Shown here piece by piece: positions 36,535 through 48,891 of a DNA stretch of 64,000 nucleotides; position 1 is the first letter of the stretch; every line of letters begins with the position of its first letter. The DNA is taken from positions 172,007 to 236,006 of the forward strand of contig JADNRY010000081.1 of the NCBI GenBank assembly GCA_015501585.1, in the 5' to 3' direction. The DNA comes from Rhodocollybia butyracea (Eukaryota; Basidiomycota; Agaricomycetes; Agaricales; Omphalotaceae). Made by a program: the position numbers and the translations under genes. Below the pieces are notes generated by a model that was given only the letters and a program-made list of their open reading frames with translations, was not told where the DNA came from and made no database searches.

Positions 36535-37389
36535 GGTTGTAAAAAGGCAAGCGATTCTTGACAAAAGTTCACGCCTTCACACTGCGCAGTAATTGAGTGC
36601 TGCGGCGCGGATACTTGCGCTCCGAGAACTGAATTGCTGCGACCTTGGCGCTTAATACTAGCGCTCAGCAGCGCAGCTCAGTCCATCATTACGCATCAAT
36701 CTGACACATAGCTATGCTGTTTAGCTTGTAGTAGAATGCCTAGAGAGCTCAAACTAAGCGAACCAGTAACCCAGTACTCGCAGCTTACTCGCTTCATCCT
36801 CATGACATGGCAGTGCATATTCAAAATGAATGGGTCGTGCCTGGCTTGCCTCCAGGCATTTTTCTCTGTGCTTCTGCAAATATCTCTCTCTCAAGACAAA
36901 GCATACTCTGCGATCCGTGAAAGTTCATACTAATCCCCGACGCCGATGAGAATCTTTAGCCTGTATGACTGCCGCAAAAAAACCCAAGATGTTCTCATGA
37001 TTTAGATCTATCATCTTACCGTGGGTGGAATGAAACGCGGTTGACGATGTAGCTACGGGTCAGGTAGCGGCGCATGTGTTTGTTGTCCGGAGTAAGACGC
37101 AGGCATTAACTTAAGTGACGTTGAATCCGGGTCTGGGGATGTAGAACGGGTTGGCGACAGACGGAATCTAGGAGATTCTGCCGAAGGAAGCAACTCCGAG
37201 TTATAGAAATAGACTCAACTTGAAGGTACTGAGAAGAGCAAGTTCACCTGACATAGCACATATTCAGAGTGGCGACGGTACAACTGTTGCTCCCGCAGCT
37301 GGGGGGCAGGGAACACTCAAACTACTAGATGTCTATTAATGATTATAAGATTCCAATATAAGGATAGCAAAAAAACTGTAATCAAAAAA
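36535..37389. other. Intergenic region, 0.86 kb, no gene found
   Basis: Contains the EST1/SMG6-like promoter on the left and the ERG25 3' flank on the right. A 65-codon plus-strand frame (36736-36933) shows no domain or splice context. A GC-rich patch with repeated gcgc/cagc words lies at about 36600-36690. Confidence 0.45.
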
Positions 37390-38591
37390 CTATTGCACTT
37401 TGGTCTTCTTCCCACTCTGCGCCTCAACTGCATTCTCCGCTTTGAGACCCTCAGCCAGGACCTGATTCATCAGCTCTTGCTCGGCCTTTAGGAACTCTTC
37501 CTTGGAACCAGCCTTTGCCTTAGCAGCCTTGACTTGTTTGCGGTACACGAGGTACTTGTCATCGGTACCAAAGATCCTGTCCCACCACCTAAACGACGTC
37601 GAGTAGTTGTTGGTGAATGCCATATGGTGAAAGTCATGGTGTTCAGCTCCTGACCAGAAAGGAACAATGTGCTGGAGTGACCAAGGGAAATCTGCGAGAT
37701 ACGTCAATATGGATCAGCATTCGAGAGATTGACTCGATACATACCGTAGCCAGAATGGGAATCAATAGCTTGGAATAGCTTGATGATGACCCAAATCCAA
37801 AATGAGATAAAGTGGACTTCGGTGAAGAAACAAAGTACTAAAGCACCAGCAAGGGTGCCCATTCCAAGAATCATGACCTCAGCGGGATGGGCGTATTCAG
37901 CTGCCAGACCGAATGGCGCGGAATACTTGTGGTGTACTTTGTGGATGTATTTGTATAGTATGGGCGTGTGTAAAGCACGATGAGCTATATAACCGTGATA
38001 AGTAGGATCGGAAATGATATAGAAGAAACGACATCACCTGCCCAGTGGAAAAGATCCTCAAAAAACATACAGAAAAAGATCTGCCAGGCCATGGTATACA
38101 GAGTCGGGAACGGGACCTGCCAAGTTTTCATTCCTACGGCTTCAGCCAAGGGTTGGAAGAGCCAAATCTAACATTAAGGTCATTTACATGTTGTTTGTCG
38201 CGACTTGAAATACCTACGGTTGGAAGTTCCACAGTGATATGAGCCCAAAGCACTTGTTTGGTGCACTCCCATTGTTCTTGGGGAGTAGGAATTTTGTTCG
38301 GTTGCAGCTTCCACTTTCGGAAGTAAGGAATAGCATCGATGATAATCCAGGGCAGAGAACGTCCAAAGTAGACCACCTAAGAAGAACTAAGAAGCAGAAT
38401 TGGAGAGAGAGTAGTAGACTATGTACCTCGTGCATAAGGAAACTGAGCATGCCGGTTGCAAGGACTGGACTCCCCCACCAAATATACCACGCAACCCATT
38501 TCTGCTCTGCCCAGTTTAATGATGAAAAGTCAGTGCTCGCATAAAGCGTGTCCATGACGTTGGCCGCCTGTGTTGTCGCGTTGAATGACAT
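37390..38591 (-). CDS. ERG25: C-4 sterol methyl oxidase ERG25, 331 aa
   Basis: Minus-strand exons 38427-38591, 38218-38376, 38038-38167, 37745-37984 and 37390-37691. ERG25 removes C-4 methyl groups in ergosterol synthesis at the ER. All histidine clusters of the fatty-acid-hydroxylase fold are present: HWAAHRALH (HxxxH), [20 protein letters not shown] and [12 protein letters not shown]. Several hydrophobic helices surround them. The C-terminal 60 residues are Lys/Glu-rich and end in KKTKVQ, which may act as an ER-retention-like basic tail. Length and order match the family. Confidence 0.96.
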
Positions 38592-38859
38592 GGCGGAGAG
38601 GAAGAAAGAGTGTTTGGTATCAGCAATTTCGTGGAGCCTTTTCAAGTTCTAAATTTCTAAAATGCTCGTACCATATTTTTTTAAGTTCACGCCACTTGAG
38701 AAATTATCTCGGGCCGATACCACGTGCTTACATTCAAGATAAGATAATTCTCTCAGATCTTACATTGAGAAAAGATTATCATTAGGTACATAAATGGAAG
38801 AGCGCAACAGTGAAGCGACACCAGCTCGCATCTCATATTTCTTATGAGGTTTAGGAAGA

Positions 38860-40105
38860 CTAACTACCGTTCGTCTGACCCTGCCAAAGACCGTACGATT
38901 TTCCAGGCGTGGTTTGCCATAAACGGATAGTGCCTGAAAAATATTTTCAGCTACAAGACTGGGAACACTGCGCAATGGAATGCTTACCATCCTCTTTGTA
39001 CACAGTTGAAAGAAACGTTAAGTAACAAGTAACGGTGATATATTGCAGTGGCTCATAACTCACCACTTCCACTGGCATACATTTCCCCATCTGGACTAAA
39101 CTCGACACAGTGAACCGGGCCATGGTGACCTTTGAGCACTTCGCGTTCCTCGCCATCCATACCATGCACGCGCACCCACTCGTCACCCTGGTTTCCAGTG
39201 ACAAAACGGTCTTGAAGAATAGGATGGATCGAAGCCGAAGAGGGAGAATAAGGAAGAGTTAACGTATGCGACGGGGCTGCACTATTTGACGGTAAAGCAT
39301 GAATAAACGCAACAGTTTTCCCTGAAGTCACGACGAGTCTTCCAGTTTGTCGGGAGAGTTCCATGGACGTGATAGGATTGGGAAACGTGATACTAGTCGC
39401 TAATGACATTGTTCGAAGATCCCACCATCTGAACCCGAGTCAGTACAGATGCAGTTGAAGCGAAGAACAAGAACAACTTTATAAGGCCATCTTCTCCGGC
39501 AGTGACACCTGTATGGTCACCAACCCAAACAACGCTCTTCACAGTTGCTTCATGAGAGGTTCCACCAGTTTCGCTGAGGAAATCTGGGTCCGCATCTGGA
39601 CGATTGAGATCAAAGATCCGTACTTTCTTCTCTTGACCGCCAGTGAGAAGATGGGAGGCTGTTGGCGACAGCGCCACGCTGCGGACAATATGGTTGTGAG
39701 GAAAAGACTGCAAGACGCTTCCTGAGTAAGTGTCCCAGAATTTTCTACAGTTTTTTTGTGAATATTCGGTTCAACCCGATCAAGGGAGAGCGTACGCTGT
39801 AAAATCTGCACTAGCGGAGGCCGCTCGCGAGGCATCCAAAGATAGTTTGGTGCTCCAAACAGCACCTTTGTGGCCCAAAAAAGTTCCTATCCAGTCTCCG
39901 GTCCATTCCCTCAGCATCGGATTTCCATCTTTGCAACTTGAGATCAGCAAATATGTTCCGTCGTCATGTAATGGAGAAAAAGAAAGCTGAAACGCTAGAT
40001 ATTAGAGAGGCCCAAAAGCTGAGCATTAACATGCTCACATACATGAGTCACCGGACGAGTGTGCCCAGGGGCAACAAGTGGTGTAGATTTGGGATGAACA
40101 GACAT
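38860..40105 (-). CDS. STRAP-like WD40-repeat protein, 321 aa
   Basis: Minus-strand exons 40043-40105, 39796-39986, 39478-39744, 39064-39428, 38988-38993 and 38860-38933. STRAP (serine/threonine kinase receptor-associated protein, also a unr-interacting SMN-complex factor) is a seven-blade WD40 propeller. The family start PGHTRPVTHLSFSP, then LLISSCKDGNPMLREWTGDW, IGTFLGHKGAVWSTKL, ADFTAKFWDTYSG and GGQEKKVRIFDL are clear. The last blade (DGTIRLWQT) is reached only through a 6-nt exon (38988-38993, coding the ED of SEDGTIRLWQ). Copy 2 of the 42-bp element lies about 167 bp upstream of its start. Function in fungi is inferred from homology. Confidence 0.9.
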
Positions 40106-42124
40106 TAATCGTGAACAAGATATAAAAGCTGTCGTGATACAAGCGCTCTGCGCCGTGCAAGGTTGAGTAGAAGGTACGAATCAATGTGCAATCGATTTGA
40201 AAATAGCACATGGTGATCACGTGCGATTTGACACGTGATACGCAGCTCAGCGCGCCTATCTAGCTCAGCTAGTAGCTGTCTTTTGTGAAGAGAATACTCG
40301 TTCACATATAAAGTCATGATCCAACCCATCACACAAAACACAAGTGTCAGGGACAAACGCAACGCGATGTCGAGCTTCATACGCGTCTACGTATGAATCT
40401 CGTCATATTACTTTATTTAGTATTTCCAGATATCTACAGTGTAAGCACTTGTTGTGAGACAAAATACACTTCCTTTCTTTCCTACCATCACAATGCTTTG
40501 GAGTTTCTTCCCTGAGACGTGTAGGGACTGACTGCATCTCAGGCAGATCCCCCGTCGAACTCGATATCTGAATCCGAGTACAGACTCGATTGATTTATCA
40601 CAGCAACGATCACAACCTAAACTCCATGGTGGATTCCGAACTCACTGGAAGACTTCTTTTCATTGGGTAAAGTGATCCAAATCTTGATTCCAGTAACTAA
40701 GTACTAGTACACCGCAAAAGACCGCGACGATACTGTATCATTCAATCACCATTAGTTCTTGCAGTGAAAGGAAGGCTGCCATCTGGGTGGCGCGGCAGAA
40801 CACTAATCAACCAGACAATGACAGGACCACGATATATTATGTTGGCGAGACCTAAGGCTACGAGCAGCGATAACAAGACGACACAACGACAACGGTGACA
40901 GGATAGACCTGAGACTAAAGAGAAAGAGACAACGAACAAACAGATGTAAAGTAAATGACCACGAGCGTGTAAGATGGATGACCATACTTACATGCAGCTC
41001 CACTTCGGTCCACTTCTCTGTGGTAAACAAATACCACGCATTACACGTCCATCCGACCCCAGATTACTTTGCGGACCTATCGCGCAAATGCAGAGTTCGT
41101 CAACATGGTCCTATTTTTTGCTAGTACGAACTGTCGTGTTATGGCGTGACGAAGTGTAAAACCAAAAGTCTGAAGGGAGAAAATCGCTATGTGCTATGAG
41201 AATTATTATCAAACCTTGCGAATACACGTCCAATGAATAGATCTGGAACATGTTGGGAATGTAGATAATCGACGATTAACCGAGGTCCCGGCATTGCGTA
41301 GAACACACCGAGCTCCTTCGAATATCATAGTACATGGTCAGAGCGGTGTGATAGAGTAAACCACTCTAGTCCAGTCCGGGTACTAGTATGAAGCCTCTAG
41401 TAATCTGACGAAATTGCGACGAAACATGTTGGCAGATTCACCAAGGTGCCTGTTTGAGGCGACACATGTACATCGACTCGATATCTATAGCTTACAACGC
41501 CACCTACAAAGTTTTTGAAGTCCCTCGCCCACATACAGATAAACCCGTTTTTCTCAACATTGCCGTTGCCGAGTCACATCTGATATTTACGCCTTGGCGT
41601 GATAATAACTTGAAGTAAAGCATTTTGTACAAATTTGGACTGGTGAGTGGCGAACTACTTGTATACTGCTGAAGACTAAGATAGAGCAGGGTGGGCAAAC
41701 CCAAGAAGATGGATGCTATTTTAATCAGGTTACATAAAGTTTCTGAGATAAGTTCAGAGTAACCCAAGTAGACTTAGGTTAATTTCCAAACTACTTAGGT
41801 TGCGAATCACCGGTACTCACTAAGAATCCAGGTAAGTACTTATTGGAACATCACAAAGCTGTCTGAGTCACAGTCTGGGGTCACAAAGGCAAATGTAAGG
41901 CATATAAGCGCCCATGCCCCACATCAGAATTGCGCAATTGAGCCAAAGAATCGCACCAGAAGTAGGAATCAATATGAATGCCATAAAACCATTATTCATG
42001 GTGCTTCTGGTTCCTGTGTGCTACTTGCCTTTTGTGACAGTTGACCCCCACGTCGCACTAGTGGAGTTCGCGGTTCGTCTACTTTATAAACCAAGCAGCA
42101 GACTTGGTTACGACTTTAGCAACC
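40106..42124. other. Gene-poor region, 2.0 kb
   Basis: The largest stretch without a recognised gene. It contains the STRAP promoter at the left, with the 42-bp element and CACGTG sites near 40217 and 40233, and the sulfate permease promoter at the right. Minus-strand frames around 40742-41030 contain a hydrophobic stretch and splice-like signals but no recognisable domain. A small secreted or membrane peptide cannot be excluded. Confidence 0.45.
40273..40314 (-). repeat. 42-bp promoter element, copy 2
   Basis: Reverse complement matches 30176-30217 with three differences, all transitions (element positions 11, 22 and 29). Two of them convert CpG to TpG or CpA. It is oriented with the STRAP gene. 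Homology stops abruptly at both ends. Confidence 0.7.
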
Positions 42125-44881
42125 ATGGTTCCTTCAGCAAAAGATTTTGGCAAGAAGGTCATAGGGTACCCCGAGCATACTGTCCCCGTAGTGACGGTCA
42201 AGGATTGGTTCTCTCAATTTAATTATGACCCAATTCGATTCGTTCGTACTTTTTTTCTTTCCAACTTCCCTTGCATTTTGTGACCATCAAGCAGGTTATC
42301 AACTATGTCACTACTCTTTTTCCCATTACTGGATGGATTTCAAGATACAGTTAGTTTCTCAAGCCTTTGATCTGGTAATTCATCGCTAATGGTTCTCAAG
42401 ACCTGGGATGGCTCACAGGAGATGTCATTGCTGGCCTTACGGTCGGTATTGTTCTCGTCCCACAGGGCATGTCTTACGCTACGGTAAATATTCCATCACT
42501 TGCTAAAAATCGAAGTTGACGAACTCCTTAGATCGCAACGCTCCCCGTGGAGTACGGACTGTATTCGTCTTTTGTTGGAGTCTTACTCTACTGCGTATGC
42601 TATTTCTATCAATGCGCTCGCAGTGGTCTTACCGCATGCCCCACCAGTTCTTCGCTACATCCAAGGATGTTTCCATAGGCCCAGTCGCTGTGATGTCGCT
42701 CGTTGTTTCGCAAATTATCGCTAGTGTAGACAAAGCCCATCCAGGAAAATGGGCAGCTCCCGAGATTGCCACTGCTCTCGCTTTTATCACTGGATTTATT
42801 GCCCTGGGAATTGGTCTCCTGCGACTCGGTTGGATTGTTGAATTTATTCCTGGCCCCGCGGTTAGTGGATTTATGACCGGGTCTGCTATCAACATTGCTG
42901 CTGGTCAAGTTCCTGGATTGATGGGTATTACTGGCTTCAAGTAAGTTTATTTCAGTCTATCGATGATAGCTATCTTACCAGAGTCTAGCACTCGCGGTGC
43001 TACATATCTGGTGATTATTGACACACTCAAGGGGCTTCCTCTTACCACCAAGGATGCAGCCTTTGGACTGACAGGGCTTTTCGCTCTGTATGCTATCCGA
43101 ATAGGATGTGATTATCTGACCAAACGATTTCCCCGTCGAGGTGAGCGGAGATACTGTCCCCTAGAATTCGAGTTCTTATGATTTGTTGAAGCGCGAGTGT
43201 TTTTCTTCATATCTGTATTCAGAAATGCCTTTGTGATTGTTGTGTTGACAATCGCCGCTTGGCTATATACGAGGCACAGGGGAGGCCCAAAGGGAAAATT
43301 TCCTATCAAAATTTTGGGCACCGTTCCTGCTGGCTTTCAGCATGTCGGTCAGCCCGTCATCGATCGAGAGCTCGTGAGTGCCCTGGCCGGACAACTCCCT
43401 ATAGCCACTGTCATTCTAGTCTTGGAGCATATTGCCATTTCCAAATGTCGGTGTAGAAATATCTCGCATGAAAACAAAATTTCCTGATTTTTTTACAGCA
43501 TTTGGACGAATCAACAATTATAAAATCAATCCTAATCAGGAACTCATTGCTATTGGAGTCACGAATACGATTGGAAGCTGCTTTGGCGCATACCCTGCCA
43601 CTGGCTCTTTCTCTCGTTCGGCTCTGAAACACAAATCTGGAGTGCGTACTCCCGCAGCTGGGATCCTGTCTGCGATCATCGTCGTCGTGGCTCTCTATGG
43701 TCTCACCTCCGCATTCTTCTGGATTCCTAATGCTGGACTCTCTGCGATAATCATCCACGCTGTAGCGGATTTGGTGGCCTCTCCGCGACAGGTCAGCATG
43801 AATTCGTGACTGAATTTCAACTCTGCTGAGCTTTTTCTTAGGTTTTCTCCTACTGGAGGGTCTCTCCGCTAGAATTTTTAATATGGGCCACTGGTGTTTT
43901 GGTCACGATCTTCAGCACCATCGAAATTGGTGTTTATGTTTCCACCGCTGTGTCCCTAGTACTTATGTTGGTCCGTGTCGCCCATCCCCGTGGATATTTC
44001 CTAGGCAAAGTTACTCTCCGAAGCGAGACTCCTGGACGCAAAGAAAAACGTGATGTGTTTGTTCCTTTGGCCAAGGATGGAATAATAAATCCCGATGTCA
44101 AAGTCACCCCTCCCACTCCAGGTGTCATCGTTTACCGGTTCGAAGAAAGTTACCTTTACCCCAACTCATCTATCGTCAATTCCGTACTTGTCGACTACGT
44201 TAAAGCGAACATGAGAAGAGGGAAAGACATGAGCGCAGTCAAACTTCGTGACAGACCTTGGAACGATCCTGGACCCCGCCGCGGCGAGGTAGATAACGAA
44301 CGAGAAATGAACAACAGTCTTCCTATCCTTCATGCCATCGTGTTGGATTTTTCTACTGTGTAAGAATCAAGTATCTTCTTACCACTGTCGCTAATATACT
44401 CGGATATCAGATCTCATCTAGATACCACAGCCACCCAAGCTCTTATCGACACTCGCAACGAATTAGAAAGATGGGCAGACCATCCTGTAGAGGTTAGTCT
44501 GCCGTTCTGTATGGTATAGCTGCTGACTGAATTATTTTGTAGTTCCATTTTGCTTCTATATTATCACCATGGATAAGGCGCGCGCTTGTAGCAGGAGGCT
44601 TTGGCGTTGGCACTTCTTCGTCGAGGATACCACATGAAATCGCTGCGGTGGTGCCTTATCGCGACGGTCTGGCTGACCGGCAGCTGACCGACCTTCGAGA
44701 AATTCGCGAAGAAGTTGACGACATTGAGAAAGGGAATTCAACAGATTCCGATATAATAAACTCAACCAGCACGGAATTCGTATTTCCCCTTTCTACTGAC
44801 ACCCCATTTTTCCATCTCGATCTGGAAAGCGCTGTACGGGCGGCAGAAAGTGGGCTAGAAAATAATGATCACCATTATTAG
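42125..44881 (+). CDS. SulP-family sulfate permease, 749 aa
   Basis: Eleven exons: 42125-42241, 42295-42349, 42401-42483, 42532-42594, 42648-42940, 42989-43140, 43192-43446, 43499-43791, 43842-44359, 44411-44492, 44543-44881. It imports sulfate at the plasma membrane for sulfur assimilation. The SulP signature is seen as DVIAGLTVGIVLVPQGMSYA and LPVEYGLYSSFVG, followed by SKDVSIGPVAVMSLVV, NQELIAIGVTNTIGSCFGAY and PATGSFSRSALKHKSGVRTP. Ten or more hydrophobic helices fill residues 80-500. A cytoplasmic STAS domain follows (PGVIVYRFEESYLYPN to IVLDFSTVSHLDTTATQAL). Intron 1 ends in aagcag, a tandem acceptor that could add one Gln. Confidence 0.95.
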
Positions 44882-45016
44882 TATGAATATTATGTACTTA
44901 TCTAAGTTATCTTGGATTTTTGTATTCAGTATGATGAAGCATATACTGTTTGTATATACGAAGCATTGTAAAATACCCACAATGTGAATAATAGATATGA
45001 ACAGGAAACTCCCCAA

Positions 45017-46961
45017 CTACCGCCCGTAAGGATGATAGTTATGGTTATGTTGTCCTCGCTGCGGTCGACTTGGGCCAACACCCGCAGCGCCCATGCCTCC
45101 AGATCCACCTCTGGGACCTCTTGGAACACCTCTACCAGCTCCCATCCCCATTGCGCCTCCACCAGCACCCCCAGGGACGTTTCCACCCATATTCACCATA
45201 GGATTCATTCCTACATTCATACCATTATTCATCATCGCGTTCATCGCGCCTCCGTTTGCCATTTGGAACATCCGCGTGTATAGGGCGGCCAATGCTTGAG
45301 GATCGAATGGCGCTCCACTGGCAGAAACTGCTCCGCCAACTCCACCAACATTGTTGGCAAATCCTGGGCCATTACCGCTGCTACCTGCAACGAAGTTGTT
45401 CAATCCTCTGCCTGCTCCACCAACACGCGGGCTAGTATAGGTTTGTTCATCCTCCTGGAACGTTTCGCGTTGGTATCGGGGCTGTGCGAGCTTAACATCA
45501 ATCTACGCGTAGATATGTTAGCTGCAAGACTAGCAGGTGCGACCCGCACTGTTTCTTACCAATTTGCCATCGATTTCGAGATGCCCAAAACCAAGAAATT
45601 GCTGGACGTTCGCATCTTCTAGGGAAATGAAACCAAAACCTTTACTTCTGCCTGTCTCGCGATCCAACATGACCGTCGAATCGACGACTTTTCCAAATTG
45701 CGAGAAGAACTCTTTCATGGATTCAGAGGTAACGGTTCCAGCAAGTCCTCCGATGAAGAGCTTCGTGGCACGCTGATGCTCCTGGCGGGGTATAGCACGC
45801 TTTGGATCAATCTACCATAAGGTTGATAAGAAGCAGGCGCTACCAAATATACTAAAAATCTACTTGCAATCTTTCCATCTAGGACATGCTCTTTTACCAT
45901 AACTGCATTTACACTTGCAGGGTCTTCGAAAGTCAAGAATGCAAAACACCTTGGATAGAGGTCAGTATACATCAATAATATGCCAGGTAGCACACCTTGA
46001 ACGACCTATAAATTGTAATGAGTAAAAAGAAAGAGATAATTCATGCATAGCACGTACCTTGAGGGTCGCGCATGATAACCGACTGTTCAACTTTTCCGAA
46101 CTGTTCAAAGTAAGCTCTAAGGCCATCATCTGTAGTGTTCCAAGATAATCCTCCTTTAGGATGAGTTTAGTCTTCCTATGGATAAATGGTATGCTAATAG
46201 ATAATTCACCGATGAACATTTTTCTAAAAAGACAAGTCGTTGTTCAGTCCAGAGTTGGAGTTGATTAACGCAATCAGAGATATATGAAAAAGGGTGAAAA
46301 GACTGTTATTAGTACGCGATAGGCTAGAATAGATCGATGTCACAGGTGAAATGATAGAACGAGACTCTACGGTGCTTAGCCTAGCTAGCCTAGCCTAGTT
46401 CGTAGAGAATCTAGGTTATGGTATACGGTGATATGGCGTTCTCGAAGACTACTTTGGTGAAGCCCACAGCTACTAGTCTTACTTCCCCACTCCGCAAAAT
46501 TTAGTGGGACGCCAGACAAGCAGAAAACTCACCCGTCATCTTTCATCTCCGAAGGACGAATGCTCCGGTGATCCTGACCAGAGAAATCCTGATCATACCC
46601 TCCTTGCTGAGCTAAATCTGTGTCCCGGTAGCTGGCTGTTGTTGGATCCTCGTAAGTTGGAATTTGTTGCACAGGTGGGGCCATAGCAGCAGGGGTAGAT
46701 TGCTGCTGAGAGACAGATGCATAGTATGCTGATGTTAGACTAGCAGCAGTGGCGGAAGGCAGCGCTGTTGACGACGTAGTATTTTCTGGTGGTTCTTCAT
46801 TTGTGACCTCAGCTTTTGGTGTTTGTGGGGAGTGCAACGGGTTTTCGTCAGGTCCAGTTATGTCGGTTTCGTAAAGATCTTTAAAGGAAAGTTAAAGGTT
46901 GTGAGGGAGACACAAGCTTGGCAGCAGGCTTACCGCCATATAGATCTGCGTCGAGGTCCAT
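45017..46961 (-). CDS. Two-RRM hnRNP-type RNA-binding protein (HRP1/Musashi-like), 437 aa
   Basis: Minus-strand exons 46934-46961, 46533-46878, 46210-46223, 46058-46153, 45996-46005, 45868-45949, 45560-45811 and 45017-45502. An acidic Gln/Thr/Ser-rich N-terminus of about 120 residues is followed by RRM1 ([20 protein letters not shown], then [16 protein letters not shown]) and RRM2 ([20 protein letters not shown], then [16 protein letters not shown]). The C-terminus is Gly/Asn/Met-rich. RNP1 and RNP2 are intact in both. Such proteins act in 3'-end formation, export or translation. RRM1 is unusually fragmented (exons of 14, 96 and 10 nt). The intron before it (46224-46532) is 309 nt, six times the local norm. 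Intron 45812-45867 uses the GC donor gcaagt. Confidence 0.92.
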
Positions 46962-47364
46962 AGTGAACAGTGGTGAGGGTAAAAAGACAAGCTTAAATTT
47001 AAGCGGCACCCGGTCGGATCCGGTATGTGCTTTATTGAATTCTCACGGTACTTTTGGATTTTCTCTGTTCAGTAACACGTCTCTTTGGGAGTCGTAAACT
47101 TTACTTCAGTAACCAGTTCGAGTGATTAACACGTTCATGGCAAGGATAGACAACGCACATGGTAAATCATCTAGGGCATACTTGATACGAAGCATTATAC
47201 ATTACAACCTACAGCGCACTTTTACTACGTTATATACTTATAAACTTGTTCTTGATTGTATGTAACTATTCCTTCATTTCACTGTTTCATACAGCCTAAA
47301 GATCGATAACCGAATGTAATTTACAAGATGATTTTATCTCTACAGTCCCCAACATCGGACCTAA
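46962..47364. other. Intergenic region
   Basis: 403 bp between the RRM gene start and the NDK stop. It contains the RRM gene promoter. No further coding frame or repeat was recognised. Confidence 0.5.
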
Positions 47365-48038
47365 TCACTCGAAAATCCAGCTCTCCATGGCGTGATTGTA
47401 TTGTGTGAGGCCCTCTGGGAACCATCTGAGGATGAAAAACGCGTCAGATATCTACGACAGCAGGAAAAGAGGTTACGAACAGAGCAATCTCCTTTTGGGC
47501 GCTCTCGACGGCATCGGATCCATGGCAGATGTTACGGCCAACAGCAAGGGCGTAGTCGCCACGGATAGTACCTAAGGATCAATTTGAAAAGCGAACAATC
47601 AAGATGAACGCAAAAATAACATACCAGGAGCAGATGCAAGAGGGTTGGTGGCACCGAGCATGACTCGGCCAGTTTTAACAGCATCGAGACCTTCCCAGAC
47701 CATAGCGACGACGGGGCCAGATGCCATATATTTGATGAGACCAGGGAAGAAAGGCTTGCCCTTAAGGTCAGCGTAGTCTGCAAAATAGAATAAATCGAAA
47801 GAGATAAAACGACACGCGAATAAACACATTACGTTTCTCGAGGTGCTCAGTGGTAGCATGGACGAGCTTCATGGCGACAAGTTTGAAGCCTCGCTTTTCA
47901 AAACGAGAGATAATTTCGCCAACGAGTCCACGCTGGACACCGTCAGGCTAGATGAAATGCATGCTGAGGATATTTTGGCACTTGAACGCGAAGAAATCAT
48001 ACCTTGACCATGATATAAGTCTGTTCTTTTGTAGACAT
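47365..48038 (-). CDS. NDK1: Nucleoside diphosphate kinase, 151 aa
   Basis: Minus-strand exons 48003-48038, 47833-47947, 47625-47777, 47481-47571 and 47365-47425. The enzyme transfers phosphate between nucleoside tri- and diphosphates through a phospho-histidine. The protein starts [20 protein letters not shown]. The active-site region [13 protein letters not shown] places the catalytic His at residue 118, as in the family. [19 protein letters not shown] closes the protein. No signal or transit peptide, so cytosolic. It is head-to-head with QCR7 (146 bp between starts). Confidence 0.97.
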
Positions 48039-48184
48039 AGTTGCGATGGTGATGGATAAGAAGAAATAGCTTTTGGCGCGGTTGCGATTTTATCAAGACG
48101 GAAGACTTGTGGGAATTAATTTCGGCACGCCCGGCTACCAGTCCGGTTCATTCCGTGCACTCCTCAAATAACAACCAATCCATA

Positions 48185-48723
48185 ATGTCTCTTGGACCGT
48201 CTCTTGCTTCCAAAGTTCTTGCTTCAAAAACTCTTTCTTCATGGATTGTTCCTGTTGCGCAATGGTACGCTAACGTTTCAGGGTACAGAAAGTACGGATT
48301 GAGGTACGACGACCTTAGTATGTTGACAATTTTGAGCTTTTTGAGCACCAATCTCATGTGTTTATTCATAGTCATGGAGGAGAATGAAGATGTCCAAAGG
48401 GCGCGTGTAATGTCTCCAACGCAATTCGTAACTCGCATTTACTGTTCCTTAGGCCATTAAACGCTTGACTCCTCGTGAACAATACGACCGTGCTTATCGT
48501 TTTAAACGGGCTTCTCATGCTAGCGTTCTGCATGCCCCTCTTGATAAATCACAATGGACGACTCCTGAACAGGTATGTCGTTTATTGGTCGTCTTGAGCT
48601 TATTCTGATCATCGCGTCAACGAACAGGACGTCCGGTACTTGTCACCTCATATCGTAGAAGTCGAGAAGGAGGAAAAAGAGAGAGTAATGTGGGATACAG
48701 CCCTCATTTCCCGGAGAAAATAG
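48185..48723 (+). CDS. QCR7: Cytochrome bc1 complex subunit 7 (QCR7), 127 aa
   Basis: Exons 48185-48317, 48372-48406, 48453-48572 and 48628-48723. QCR7 is the 14-kDa matrix-side subunit of respiratory complex III. Recognised segments: SGYRKYGLRYDDL, EENEDVQRA, IKRLTPREQYDRAYRFKRA, QWTTPEQDVRYLSPHI and EVEKEEKERVMWD. The end of exon 2 is ambiguous. A GT donor at 48407 inserts Ala-Arg before AIKRL. A rare GC donor at 48401 (gcgcgt) would give the usual QRAIKRL spacing. Either keeps the frame. Confidence 0.93.
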
Positions 48724-48891
48724 ATTCTGCGTTCATACGCGCTTTTGTATTCCACTATTTTAGATCGAAATCGAGGCCGACCGCAATTTTCAGCTTGAAC
48801 CCCACCTGACAATTACATTCGAAATACTCTTGTACAAATCTATAATCCTTACTACTAAAGTATTCTACGTGGCAGAACAAAAATCTAAACT

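Noticed and set aside
40105..40380. Minus-strand open frame of 91 codons with a hydrophobic start
   Set aside because: Lies in the STRAP-like 5' flank. Part of it looks similar to a frame upstream of MRP10 only because both contain the 42-bp DNA element; the similarity is explained at the DNA level.
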